Positions 1-7,762 of a DNA stretch of 64,000 bases are shown here, piece by piece. A model generated the notes under the pieces. It saw nothing but the letters and a program-made list of their open reading frames with translations, had not been told where the DNA came from and searched no databases. The translations under genes were made by a program, and so were the position numbers. The DNA comes from Staphylococcus marylandisciuri (lineage in GTDB: Bacteria; Bacillota; Bacilli; Staphylococcales; Staphylococcaceae). The stretch covers positions 1-64,000 of the forward strand of contig NZ_JAOPKZ010000007.1 of the NCBI RefSeq assembly GCF_025519785.1, read 5' to 3'. Numbering within the stretch: the first letter of the stretch is position 1; each line of letters begins with the position of its first letter.

Positions 1-303
1 GGACAGAAATCTAATTTGAATAAAAAAGATTTCGTAGTCCCGCCCCGGCAAGGATGACTAGAATTAAAAAAAGCTTGATACAAGCGCATTTTTAAATCAG
101 TCATCTACTGCCAAGATGCTGAAAGAGGGAGCGGGACAGAAATCTAATTTGAATAAAAAAGATTTCGTAGTCCCGCCCCGGCAAGGATGACTAGAATTAA
201 AAAAAGCTTGATACAAGCGCATTTTTAAATCAGTCATCTACTGCCAAGATGCTGAAAGAGTCTGAGACATTACATTATGTCCCAGTTTCTCTTTGTTGGG
301 GCC
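1..303. repeat. Tandem modular hairpin repeat, two units, plus STAR-like tail
   Basis: Two nearly identical copies with a period of 133 bases; the first is cut by the window edge and the second starts at 127. Each unit contains a GGGAGCGGGACAGAAATC arm with its partial complement, followed by a long imperfect hairpin (GATGACT ... AGTCATC). After position 260 comes a third hairpin (tctgagacat ... atgtccca) and then TTTGTTGGGGCCCC, which fits the staphylococcal STAR signature TNTGTTGNGGCCCN. The 300-340 tail (CCTAAACG ... GCTAGC) recurs after the element near 28.8 kb. Nothing else is seen in these first 350 bases. Confidence 0.85.
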
Positions 304-375
304 CCTCCTAAACGTTCTTGTTCCGACATTGCTAGCACGCTCAGTGGACAAAGGATTAACTGAGGATAAATATGC

Positions 376-381
376 TATAAT
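376..381 (+). promoter_or_regulatory. Probable -10 box of mdh
   Basis: TATAAT lies 44 bases before the mdh start. The best -35 candidate, GATTAA 16 bases upstream, is weak. This is inferred from sequence only. Confidence 0.4.
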
Positions 382-425
382 AAAGTTGTAATAGATATAT
401 TAATAAATATAAGGACGTGAGAGAG

Positions 426-1361
426 ATGGTAAGAAAAAAAGTGGCTATTATTGGCGGAGGTAATACCGGTTCTACCTTAGCATTTATCACAGCTCTTAAT
501 GAGCTTGCAGACGTCGTATTGGTTGACAGACCTGAGTTCGAAAAGCCGGTAAAAGGAAAAGCATTAGATATTCTTGAAAGTAGTCCCATTTTCGGTTTTG
601 ATGTAGATGTTAGCGCCACTTCAAATTATGAAGAGACACGAGATTCAGACATCGTTGTCATTACTGCTGGAGTGCCACGGAAACCTGGAATGACACGTGA
701 AGATCTCGTTCAAACTAACGAACAAGTGATTAAAGATGTTACACAGCAAGTCGTTAAATATTCTCCAAATTCAATTATCGTTGTCTTAACTAATCCAGTA
801 GATGCAATGACTTATACAGCTTATAAAGCTTCAGGTTTCCCTAAATCAAGAGTAATCGGTCAATCCGGAGTCTTAGATACCGCTAGATATCGAACGTTTA
901 TTGCCCAGGAGCTCGGTTTATCGGTTAAAGATGTTAAAGGGCTCGTATTAGGTGGTCACGGTGATACAATGTTACCTCTCATCAACTCTACTCAAATTAA
1001 TGGCGTGCAGGTCACTGAATTGTTAAGTGATGATAAACTCAGTCAAATCATTGAACGAACTCGTCAAGGAGGAGCTGAAATAGTTAATTTATTTGGTAAC
1101 GGTTCAGCATACTACGCTCCAGCTTCAGCTGTTTACGCCATGGTTGAAGCCATACTTAAAGACCAGAAGAGATTACTCCCGAGTATTTCTTTATTAGAAG
1201 GTGAATATGGTTATAACGATATTTACTTAGGTGTTCCTACGATTTTGGGCGCTAATGGCGTAGAAAAAATAGTCGAAATCGAGCTCACTACTGAAGAGAA
1301 AAAGCAATTAGACACCTCTGCATTAGCGGTGCAAAATGTTAAGGATTTGCTTAAACTATAA
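426..1361 (+). CDS. mdh: Malate dehydrogenase (LDH-like family)
   Basis: NAD-dependent oxidoreductase of 311 residues, interconverting malate and oxaloacetate in the cytosol. The Rossmann loop GGGNTG is at 10-15, and an aspartate ending the second strand (VLVD) suits NAD. The substrate-specificity loop reads [10 protein letters not shown] with Arg85, where lactate dehydrogenases carry Gln, so malate is the likelier substrate. The catalytic histidine is in GGHGDTM (His178). I chose ATG 426: AAGGA stands 10 bases before it, whereas the in-frame GTG at 417 lies one base after that ribosome site. It is one of the few plus-strand genes here. A hairpin at 1374-1452 follows, and convergent tcdA lies beyond it. 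The malate call is from motifs and could be tested by enzyme assay. Confidence 0.85.
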   Translation: MVRKKVAIIGGGNTGSTLAFITALNELADVVLVDRPEFEKPVKGKALDILESSPIFGFDVDVSATSNYEETRDSDIVVITAGVPRKPGMTREDLVQTNEQVIKDVTQQVVKYSPNSIIVVLTNPVDAMTYTAYKASGFPKSRVIGQSGVLDTARYRTFIAQELGLSVKDVKGLVLGGHGDTMLPLINSTQINGVQVTELLSDDKLSQIIERTRQGGAEIVNLFGNGSAYYAPASAVYAMVEAILKDQKRLLPSISLLEGEYGYNDIYLGVPTILGANGVEKIVEIELTTEEKKQLDTSALAVQNVKDLLKL

Positions 1362-1373
1362 ATAATAGAAACT

Positions 1374-1452
1374 GAGATCGTAGAAGGAAACTTTAACTAA
1401 GGTAAGTTGATTTTTAGGTACCTATCTCTCGAATGTTTCTTACTACGATCTC
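1374..1452. terminator. Bidirectional hairpin between convergent mdh and tcdA
   Basis: GAGATCGTAG and GAAAC on the left pair with GTTTC and CTACGATCTC on the right around a loop of about 40 bases. It sits exactly between two convergent stop codons. The U-tract is only TTCTTCTTC, so its terminator strength is uncertain. Confidence 0.55.
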
Positions 1453-1469
1453 TTCTTCTCTGTTAACTG

Positions 1470-2240
1470 TTAACTTTTATCTTTAATTCTTTCAACTTTA
1501 ATATCTTTAAGCGTATCATTCACTACATAACTAGCACATATTAATCCAACCACACTTGGTACGAAAGCGTTAGATGATGGGGGCATTTGCCCTTTTCGCG
1601 TAGAGGCATTAGCATCGCCTACTAATGCTTTCACATCCTCTCGTATCACTATAGGACTCTCATCAGAAAATACGACAGGCACGCCTCTATTTACACCTGC
1701 TTTCTTTAATTTACGTCGAATAACACGAGCTATAGGATCGGTATGGGTCTTAGATATATCAGCGATTTCAAAACGAGTAGGATCCACTTTGTTCGCAGCC
1801 CCCATACTTGAAATAACTTTAATATTTCTCTTCAAACATTCTATCATCAAGTGTACTTTATAACTGATCGTATCGCTGGCATCTATAAAATAATCAATAT
1901 CATAGTTATTAAAAATTTCTTCGTAAGTTTCTTCATTATAAAACATATGTAGGGATGTAACCTGACACTCAGGATTAATCTGCTTTATTCGTTCCTCCAT
2001 TAAAGCAACTTTACTTTGTCCCACTGTGCTTGGTAAAGCATGTATCTGGCGGTTTACATTCGTTATATCTACATCATCTTTATCGATAAGAATAATATGA
2101 CCTATATTTGTTCTGGCTAATGCTTCAGCGGCAAATGAGCCCACGCCGCCAATACCTAACACAACTACAGTTTGATTAGCTAATAAGTCAATACCCTCTC
2201 TACCATATGCTAATTCATTTCTGGAAAATTGATGTTTCAT
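1470..2240 (-). CDS. tcdA: tRNA threonylcarbamoyladenosine dehydratase
   Basis: E1-like (ThiF/MoeB-fold) ATP-dependent enzyme that cyclises t6A to ct6A at position 37 of ANN-decoding tRNAs. The nucleotide loop GIGGVGS lies near residue 30, followed by the E1-family DKDDVDITNVNRQ segment, and the full family length is present. The start is set at ATG 2240 (MKHQFSRNE), with AGGGG 8 bases upstream. The open frame extends 13 codons further but has no ribosome site there. In Bacillus and Staphylococcus tcdA (yrvM) lies near aspS and 6S RNA, as here. The name rests on family and context. Confidence 0.88.
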   Translation of the reverse strand: MKHQFSRNELAYGREGIDLLANQTVVVLGIGGVGSFAAEALARTNIGHIILIDKDDVDITNVNRQIHALPSTVGQSKVALMEERIKQINPECQVTSLHMFYNEETYEEIFNNYDIDYFIDASDTISYKVHLMIECLKRNIKVISSMGAANKVDPTRFEIADISKTHTDPIARVIRRKLKKAGVNRGVPVVFSDESPIVIREDVKALVGDANASTRKGQMPPSSNAFVPSVVGLICASYVVNDTLKDIKVERIKDKS

Positions 2241-2436
2241 ACAATGACCCCTATTCAATTTAAATAATATTAACGTCATTTAGTATACATGATTATCTAA
2301 TGATTATTAAGACTCTAATTAGGCTAAGCTCAATTAAACTGCACCACTTCGTCTAGCTGAGATGACAATTAAATTTTAAAATGCGCTGTAGTTATCAATT
2401 TAACTTTATTAGATGTAGAACTAAAAGCAAAAAAAT

Positions 2437-2598
2437 GGGAGCGGGACAGAAATCTAATTTGACTAAAAAAATTTTTGTAGTCCCGCCCCGGCCAAGATGA
2501 CTAAGATTGAAAAAGCTTGATACAAGCGCGTTTTCAAATCAGTCATCTACTGCCGAGATGTAGAAGAGGCTGAGACATTACATTATGTCCCAGCCTCA
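2437..2598. repeat. Modular hairpin repeat, complete copy
   Basis: Contains all three modules: the GGGAGCGGGAC arm with its complement, the long GATGACT/AGTCATC hairpin with inner arms GCTTG/CAAGC, and the GAGGCTG/CAGCCTC hairpin (2576-2597). The last hairpin directly follows the 3' end of 6S RNA on the minus strand and probably terminates it. The 2241-2436 stretch before it shows no gene. Confidence 0.85.
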
Positions 2599-2599
2599 C

Positions 2600-2793
2600 G
2601 ATAGAATCCGTAGATGCCGTAGTTGTAAATAGCTTGATCATTCGGCCTGCTAAGTACAGGTGGGTGCCCTGTTTCTTGGTTTGCAAGTCCTCTGACAAGG
2701 CATGTGCGCTGCAAGAAAACCTATTGGGCTCCCTGATCAAAGAGTGTTAGGCCCAAATAAAAAGCAAACATACGTACATCACAGAGTTCTATC
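2600..2793 (-). ncRNA. ssrS: 6S RNA
   Basis: RNA of about 194 bases that mimics an open promoter and binds RNA polymerase holoenzyme. On the minus strand the 5' end reads GATAGAACTCTGTGATG and the 3' end CGGCATCTACGGATTCTATC. These pair as the closing stem and resemble the termini of E. coli 6S (CUCUGAGAUG and GGCAUCUCGGAGAUU). An internal GGGCACCCACCTG also fits the family. The gene lies between aspS and tcdA, where Bacillus and Staphylococcus carry a 6S gene. A TATACT box sits 6 bases upstream of the start. Confidence 0.88.
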
Positions 2794-2799
2794 TTCTGA

Positions 2800-2828
2800 G
2801 TATATAGTATCATATAGCTCGTATTTAA
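2800..2828 (-). promoter_or_regulatory. 6S RNA promoter
   Basis: Minus-strand TATACT immediately before the 6S 5' end, with a weak CTTAAA about 17 bases further upstream. Its position relative to the conserved RNA terminus supports it more than its match to consensus. Confidence 0.5.
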
Positions 2829-2838
2829 GAAATTAATA

Positions 2839-3025
2839 GGGAGCGGGACAGAAATCTAATTTGAATAAAAAGATTTCGTAGTCACGCCCCGGCAAGGATG
2901 ACTAGAATTGAAAAAAGCTTGATACAAGTGCGTTTTCAAATCAGTCATCTACTGCCAAGATGCTAAAAAAGGCTGGGATTTAGGTCCCAGCCTCTTTCTC
3001 TCTAGTCAAAGACCATTATGCCTCA
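2839..3025. repeat. Modular hairpin repeat copy downstream of aspS
   Basis: Complete copy of the three-module element in plus orientation. The final module is GGCTGGGATTTAGGTCCCAGCC, followed by the TCTCTCTAGTCAAAGACCATTATG segment seen in other copies. Confidence 0.85.
2964..2994 (-). terminator. Terminator of hisS-aspS, formed by the repeat
   Basis: Read on the minus strand, GAGGCTGGGACC pairs with the following TCCCAGCC and is followed by TTTTTT, a good intrinsic terminator. It lies 43 bases after the aspS stop and is part of the intergenic repeat. The plus-strand side ends CCTCTTTCTCTCT, so it may work in both directions. Confidence 0.75.
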
Positions 3026-3036
3026 GCCTCATCACT

Positions 3037-4803
3037 TTAACGTTTTATTCTTAACGACAACTCATCTAACTGTTTGTCTGAGACTTCACTAGGAGCGTCA
3101 GTCAATAGACAAGTTGCTGAGGCTGTTTTAGGGAAAGCAATTGTATCTCTTAAGTTACTACGCCCTGCCAACAACATAACTAAGCGATCTAGTCCAAGCG
3201 CTATACCTCCGTGTGGCGGCGCACCGTATTTGAACGCATCTAATAAGAAACCAAATTGTTCTCTTGCTTGTTCTGGAGAGAAACCGAGAACTTCAAACAT
3301 TTTACTCTGAAGCTCTTCATCGTGGATTCTGATAGAACCTCCCCCTAATTCATAGCCGTTTAACACGATATCATAAGCATTTGCTTGAGCATTCTCAGGC
3401 TCTGTACTAAGTTTATTAATATCTTCCTCTTTAGGTGAAGTAAACGGATGGTGAGCAGCAACATATCGTTTAGAATCTTCGTCATACTCCAATAAAGGCC
3501 AGTCAGTAACCCATAAGAAATTTAATTTAGTATCATCAATTAAGCCTAATTCTCTTCCTAACTTCAGACGTAAAGCACCTAAACTTTGAGCAACTACATC
3601 TGCTGTATCAGCTACGAATAAGACGAGGTCTCCTGCGTTAGCTTGAGTAAGTTCTTTTAAACGCTTTATATTTTCATCTTGGAAGAAGCGAGCAATAGGT
3701 CCATTTAAACCGTCATCCACTACTTTAACCCAAGCTAATCCTTTAGCTCCATAAATATTCACAAATTCTGTGAGGTTATCGATATCTTTACGCGTGAATT
3801 TATCAGCGGCATCTTTAGCAACTATAGCTTTAACTTGCCCACCTTTACTCACCGCTTCACTAAAGACTTTGAAATCCATTGAGTGACCTAATTCAGAAAC
3901 ATCGATCAACTCCATATCAAAGCGCGTATCTGGTTTATCAGAACCATAGCGAGCCATTGCTTCACTATAAGTCATTCTAGGGAAAGGTCCATTAACTTCT
4001 ATACCTTTCACCTCTTTTACTACTTTACGCAACAGTTCTTCGCCCATTTCAATAACATCTTCCTGGTCAACGAAGCTCATCTCAATATCGACTTGAGTAA
4101 ATTCAGGTTGACGGTCTGCACGTAAATCTTCATCACGAAAACATTTAACAATTTGATAGTATTTATCAAACCCGCTCAACATTAATAATTGTTTAAATAG
4201 TTGCGGTGATTGAGGTAAAGCATAGAATTCGCCTTCATGTACACGTGAAGGCACTAAATAATCACGAGCCCCTTCAGGAGTGGATTTAGTTAACACCGGA
4301 GTTTCTATATCAAAGAAACCTGCACCGTCTAAGTATTCGCGTATAGCTTTGGTAGTATGATGACGCAATTTAATAGTTTGTGCTAACTCCTGACGACGTA
4401 AATCTAAATATCTATATTTCAAGCGAATTTTCTCATCGACATTAACGTTCTCTTCATTGATTGAAAATGGCGGGGTCTGTGATTTATTAATAACTTCAAT
4501 ATCAGATACTTGTACTTCAACATTACCCGTTTTAATCTTAGGATTTATCGTCTCTTCGTCGCGCTTTTTGACTACTCCTTTAACTTCGATGACATATTCT
4601 GATCTCACATTTTCAGCCACTGTTAAAGCCTCTTCGGAGAATGAAGGGTTAAAAACGATTTGAACGTACCCTTCACGATCACGCAAATCTAGGAAGATCA
4701 ATCCACCCAAGTCACGGCGGTTATGTACCCACCCTTTTAAGGTAACTTCTTGTTCTAAATAATCTTCTGTTATTAATCCGCAGTATGTTGTTCGTTTACT
4801 CAT
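3037..4803 (-). CDS. aspS: Aspartyl-tRNA synthetase
   Basis: Class IIb synthetase of 588 residues that charges tRNA-Asp. The N-terminal anticodon-binding OB fold includes [20 protein letters not shown]. Motif 2 is [20 protein letters not shown], the substrate strand is [11 protein letters not shown], and motif 3 is [14 protein letters not shown] near residue 535. The insertion (GAD) domain typical of bacterial enzymes is present. The start ATG has AAGGAG 9 bases upstream, lying across the hisS stop six bases away, so the two genes form an operon behind the T-box at 6.1-6.4 kb. Length and motifs are ordinary. Confidence 0.97.
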   Translation of the reverse strand: MSKRTTYCGLITEDYLEQEVTLKGWVHNRRDLGGLIFLDLRDREGYVQIVFNPSFSEEALTVAENVRSEYVIEVKGVVKKRDEETINPKIKTGNVEVQVSDIEVINKSQTPPFSINEENVNVDEKIRLKYRYLDLRRQELAQTIKLRHHTTKAIREYLDGAGFFDIETPVLTKSTPEGARDYLVPSRVHEGEFYALPQSPQLFKQLLMLSGFDKYYQIVKCFRDEDLRADRQPEFTQVDIEMSFVDQEDVIEMGEELLRKVVKEVKGIEVNGPFPRMTYSEAMARYGSDKPDTRFDMELIDVSELGHSMDFKVFSEAVSKGGQVKAIVAKDAADKFTRKDIDNLTEFVNIYGAKGLAWVKVVDDGLNGPIARFFQDENIKRLKELTQANAGDLVLFVADTADVVAQSLGALRLKLGRELGLIDDTKLNFLWVTDWPLLEYDEDSKRYVAAHHPFTSPKEEDINKLSTEPENAQANAYDIVLNGYELGGGSIRIHDEELQSKMFEVLGFSPEQAREQFGFLLDAFKYGAPPHGGIALGLDRLVMLLAGRSNLRDTIAFPKTASATCLLTDAPSEVSDKQLDELSLRIKR

Positions 4804-4809
4804 TATTAT

Positions 4810-6078
4810 CTACTCCTTGTTCTTAAAAAACTCAACTATATTGTTCAGTTCGATTGTTTCAGTGTTGCCCGATTCCATATTTTTAATATCTACTGTGTTA
4901 TTTTCTAATTCTTGGTCTCCGAGCACTATAGTATACTTCGCACTTAAACGATCTGCTTGTTTCATCTGCGCCTTAATTTTACGTTTTAAATAGTCTTTAT
5001 CAGCGCTAATGTTACTTTTACGTAATTGATTTAAAAGCTTAACTGCAAAATGATCAGCTTGATCACCCATAGTAACTATAAATAAGTCTAGTGGTTCAGT
5101 ATCAACTAACTCAATGCCCTCTTGTTCTAATGCCATGAGTAAGCGTTCAATACTTAACGCAAAACCAATCCCTGTTTGGTTCGGTCCATCCAGCAATTGC
5201 AATAGTCCGTTGTAACGTCCGCCACCACATAAAGTAGTGATAGCGCCATCATAGCTTGGATCATCAATCATTAACTCAAAAGCAGTATGTGTGTAGTAAT
5301 CTAACCCACGTACTAAATTAGGATCTTCTTCATAGCGAATATCTAGCTCATTGAGTAGTGATTTAACGCGATTGTAATACGCCAAAGATTCCTCATTTAA
5401 GTAATCAGTAATTCTTGGAGCTGTTTGAATTGCAGGTTTATCACGATCAACTTTGCAATCTAAAATTCTCATTGGGTTAGAATGTAGACGTGTTTGACAG
5501 TCGCTGCAAAAATCCCCAATAACCGGTTCAAAGTGTTCTACTAGTGCTTCGTTGTAAGCTTGTCTTGAATCAATGTCTCCTATGCTATTAATCACTAGCT
5601 TTAAATTTTTTAAACCGAATGACTCGTAAATATGCATTACCATCGCTAAAATTTCAGCATCTACACTCGGGTCTTCGGAACCTATAGCTTCTACACCGAA
5701 CTGAGTAAATTGTCTATAGCGGCCTTTTTGCTTACGTTCATAACGAAACATCGGCCCTATATAGTACAACTTAACGGGTTGGTTAGGGTCCCCATGCATT
5801 TTCTGTTCTATATATGATCTCGCCACTGCAGCTGTACCTTCTGGTCTCAAAGTGAGATCTCGATCTCCTTTGTCTTTGAAGTTGTACATTTCTTTCTGAA
5901 CGACATCTGTAGAGTCACCCACACCTCGAGCAAATAGATCTGTACTCTCGAAGATAGGTGTTCTAATTTCTTGATAATTATACAATGTCATTAAATATTC
6001 TAATCTAGACTCTATAAATTGCCATTTCTTTGTTTCTGCGGGAAGAATGTCCTGTGTACCTCTAGGAATATTTATCAT
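4810..6078 (-). CDS. hisS: Histidyl-tRNA synthetase
   Basis: Class II synthetase of 422 residues charging tRNA-His. Motif 2 is FRYERKQKGRYRQFTQFGVE. The histidine-specific signatures LVRGLDYYTHTAFE (HisA) and GGGRYNGLL (HisB) are intact, and the C-terminal anticodon domain is present. ATG 6078 follows GGAGAGATTTG at good spacing; a TTG one codon upstream is in frame but less suitable. It is the first gene of hisS-aspS and is preceded by a T-box leader whose acceptor-pairing base points to tRNA-Asp rather than tRNA-His. Confidence 0.96.
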   Translation of the reverse strand: MINIPRGTQDILPAETKKWQFIESRLEYLMTLYNYQEIRTPIFESTDLFARGVGDSTDVVQKEMYNFKDKGDRDLTLRPEGTAAVARSYIEQKMHGDPNQPVKLYYIGPMFRYERKQKGRYRQFTQFGVEAIGSEDPSVDAEILAMVMHIYESFGLKNLKLVINSIGDIDSRQAYNEALVEHFEPVIGDFCSDCQTRLHSNPMRILDCKVDRDKPAIQTAPRITDYLNEESLAYYNRVKSLLNELDIRYEEDPNLVRGLDYYTHTAFELMIDDPSYDGAITTLCGGGRYNGLLQLLDGPNQTGIGFALSIERLLMALEQEGIELVDTEPLDLFIVTMGDQADHFAVKLLNQLRKSNISADKDYLKRKIKAQMKQADRLSAKYTIVLGDQELENNTVDIKNMESGNTETIELNNIVEFFKNKE

Positions 6079-6100
6079 CAAATCTCTCCTCTTCTACATT

Positions 6101-6386
6101 AAAAAAGACCCTTGCATGATTTATCACACAAGGGACGAATAACCGTGTTGCCACCCTAATTGATTACATAACTATGTAATCCACTCTAACGTTTAACGGT
6201 CGTTACCCGGCAATGTTATTACAAAGCACCTTTTTCTGTGTCAACGTTTCAAGCTACTCAGTGCAACCTTCCAGCCATGGGTTACATCTCTACGAAGTTA
6301 TTGTCATAACGCTACGTCACTTAAACTTCTACCGATTTCGCTTGAAATTTTCAGAAATACGAACGGCGTTCAATATCTTATTCATC
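6101..6386 (-). promoter_or_regulatory. T-box leader of hisS-aspS
   Basis: The minus-strand core AGGGTGGCAACACGG (6142-6158) is the T-box. It is followed by a terminator stem (GTCCCTTG/CAAGGGTC) and a T run at 6101-6106, just before hisS. Uncharged tRNA should stabilise the antiterminator. The variable base in UGGC is C, which pairs with a G73 discriminator as in tRNA-Asp; bacterial tRNA-His has C73. GAC triplets suitable as an Asp specifier occur (for example 6303-6305), but I did not resolve the stem I fold. Confidence 0.9.
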
Positions 6387-6390
6387 CACT

Positions 6391-6419
6391 ATAATAAATG
6401 CTTTTCAATCCCTTTGCAA
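6391..6419 (-). promoter_or_regulatory. hisS-aspS promoter
   Basis: TTGCAA and TATTAT separated by 17 bases on the minus strand, immediately upstream of the T-box and directly after the lytH stop codon. Confidence 0.65.
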
Positions 6420-6422
6420 GCA

Positions 6423-7298
6423 CTAGTTACTGAAATAATTCTTCAAACCATCTACAATTGCTTGTTCCACTATATGACGGTGAAGTTGATCAGTTATCAT
6501 ATCTTCATCAGTCGGGTTGCTAATATAGCCTAACTCAAGCAGTACAGCGGGTTGCTTAGTCTGCCTTAGAACTTGAAAATTTTCTTGTTTTGCCCCTCGA
6601 TTACTTAACAATGATTTCTTTTGTATACTTTGATTAAGTGCTTGGGCTAAACCTTCTTGGTTATTATGATACCAATAAACAGTACCCCCATTAGCTTTCT
6701 TTGAGCTTAAAGAATCGTTGTGTATACTAATAAAGGCATCTCCATTCCCTTTGCGCTCGCCTAGCGGAACATAAGTATCAGAATTGCGAGTCATCTTCAC
6801 TTTTGCTCCTTCTTTGATGAGTAATGATTTTAATTCCTTTGCCGTTTTGAGGGTATAAACCTTTTCTAAGCTCTTTTTGTTCGTGCGACTTGAAGCACCC
6901 TGATCACCACCGCCGTGACCAGGGTCTAAAACAATTGTCTTTCCTTTTAAAGAATCCGCACTTGCAACTTTATCCTTCTGTATATCTAAATTCGTATGCC
7001 ATCCAGCAATCCAACCTTTTTGTTTATGATTACTCGATTCAACCTCTATCCATTTTCCAGCTTTACCAATTTTATGGTAATTATCACCTTTGTAAACCCG
7101 GTATAGCTCTGGATAAGCTGCATTAGGTCCTGTACGTATCTCAGCGTCCTGAGTCACGTAAATTGTACTGCTATCTTCATCGTTAGAATTTAAAATCATA
7201 ATTAAAAATATGATAAAAAGGAGGAAAGCGATGATAATTATTAAGGTAGGAACGTTCCAAATCCGATGCTTTTTCAGCCAATTTATTGAGCCTATCAT
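6423..7298 (-). CDS. lytH: LytH-type cell-wall amidase (SH3b + amidase_3)
   Basis: Membrane-anchored zinc N-acetylmuramoyl-L-alanine amidase of 291 residues. One transmembrane helix lies at about 15-37, an SH3b domain at about 45-103, and an amidase_3 domain from 120 to the end. The catalytic set is visible: His128 in LDPGHGG, Glu145, His193 in SIHNDS and Glu255 in LLELGY. In S. aureus LytH acts with the membrane protein ActH to trim uncrosslinked peptidoglycan strands and control where wall synthesis occurs; that partner is not in this window. The start overlaps the dtd stop by four bases (ATGA), indicating coupled translation. Confidence 0.92.
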   Translation of the reverse strand: MIGSINWLKKHRIWNVPTLIIIIAFLLFIIFLIMILNSNDEDSSTIYVTQDAEIRTGPNAAYPELYRVYKGDNYHKIGKAGKWIEVESSNHKQKGWIAGWHTNLDIQKDKVASADSLKGKTIVLDPGHGGGDQGASSRTNKKSLEKVYTLKTAKELKSLLIKEGAKVKMTRNSDTYVPLGERKGNGDAFISIHNDSLSSKKANGGTVYWYHNNQEGLAQALNQSIQKKSLLSNRGAKQENFQVLRQTKQPAVLLELGYISNPTDEDMITDQLHRHIVEQAIVDGLKNYFSN

Positions 7299-7747
7299 AG
7301 CATTTTACCATCCTGGCTTTCATATATTAGCGTTACTGGACCATCATTCGTAATATCCACCGTCATATCTGAACCAAATTCTCCTGTAAGCACATCAATA
7401 CCATAGGTTTCTAAGGTATCATTAAATTGGTTGTATAACGCCTCTGCTCTATCGGGAGGCATTGAATTTGAAAACCCTGGTCGATTTCCTTTCTTGACAT
7501 CTGCATAAAGAGTAAATTGAGAAACTGATAATATTTGACCAGCAACTTGCTGTATATTTAAGTTAAGCTTACTGTTCTCATCTTCAAACAAACGTGCATT
7601 GACTATCTTTTTCGCTATAGCCTCTACATCTCTTTCTGTAGAATCTTTACCTACTCCGACTAATAAACAATAGCCACGGTTGATATGATTGTCAATTGTA
7701 TGATTCGTTACTCTCGCCTCTTTAACGCGTTGAACGACTACTTTCAT
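7295..7747 (-). CDS. dtd: D-aminoacyl-tRNA deacylase
   Basis: Cytosolic homodimeric editing enzyme of 150 residues that hydrolyses D-aminoacyl-tRNA (and glycyl-tRNA-Ala). Both active-site signatures are intact: SQFTLYAD at 76-83 and the cross-subunit Gly-cisPro motif NDGPVT at 134-139. It lies 15 bases downstream of rsh and overlaps lytH by four bases, giving an rsh-dtd-lytH transcript as in other staphylococci. Confidence 0.96.
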   Translation of the reverse strand: MKVVVQRVKEARVTNHTIDNHINRGYCLLVGVGKDSTERDVEAIAKKIVNARLFEDENSKLNLNIQQVAGQILSVSQFTLYADVKKGNRPGFSNSMPPDRAEALYNQFNDTLETYGIDVLTGEFGSDMTVDITNDGPVTLIYESQDGKML

Positions 7748-7762
7748 AATCAGCTTACACCT

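Noticed and set aside
2543..2740. Open frame of 65 codons on the minus strand
   Set aside because: It runs through 6S RNA and a repeat hairpin; no ribosome site, and the RNA explains the sequence.
6213..6533. Plus-strand open frame of 106 codons
   Set aside because: It lies antisense to the hisS T-box leader and the end of lytH, with no ribosome site.
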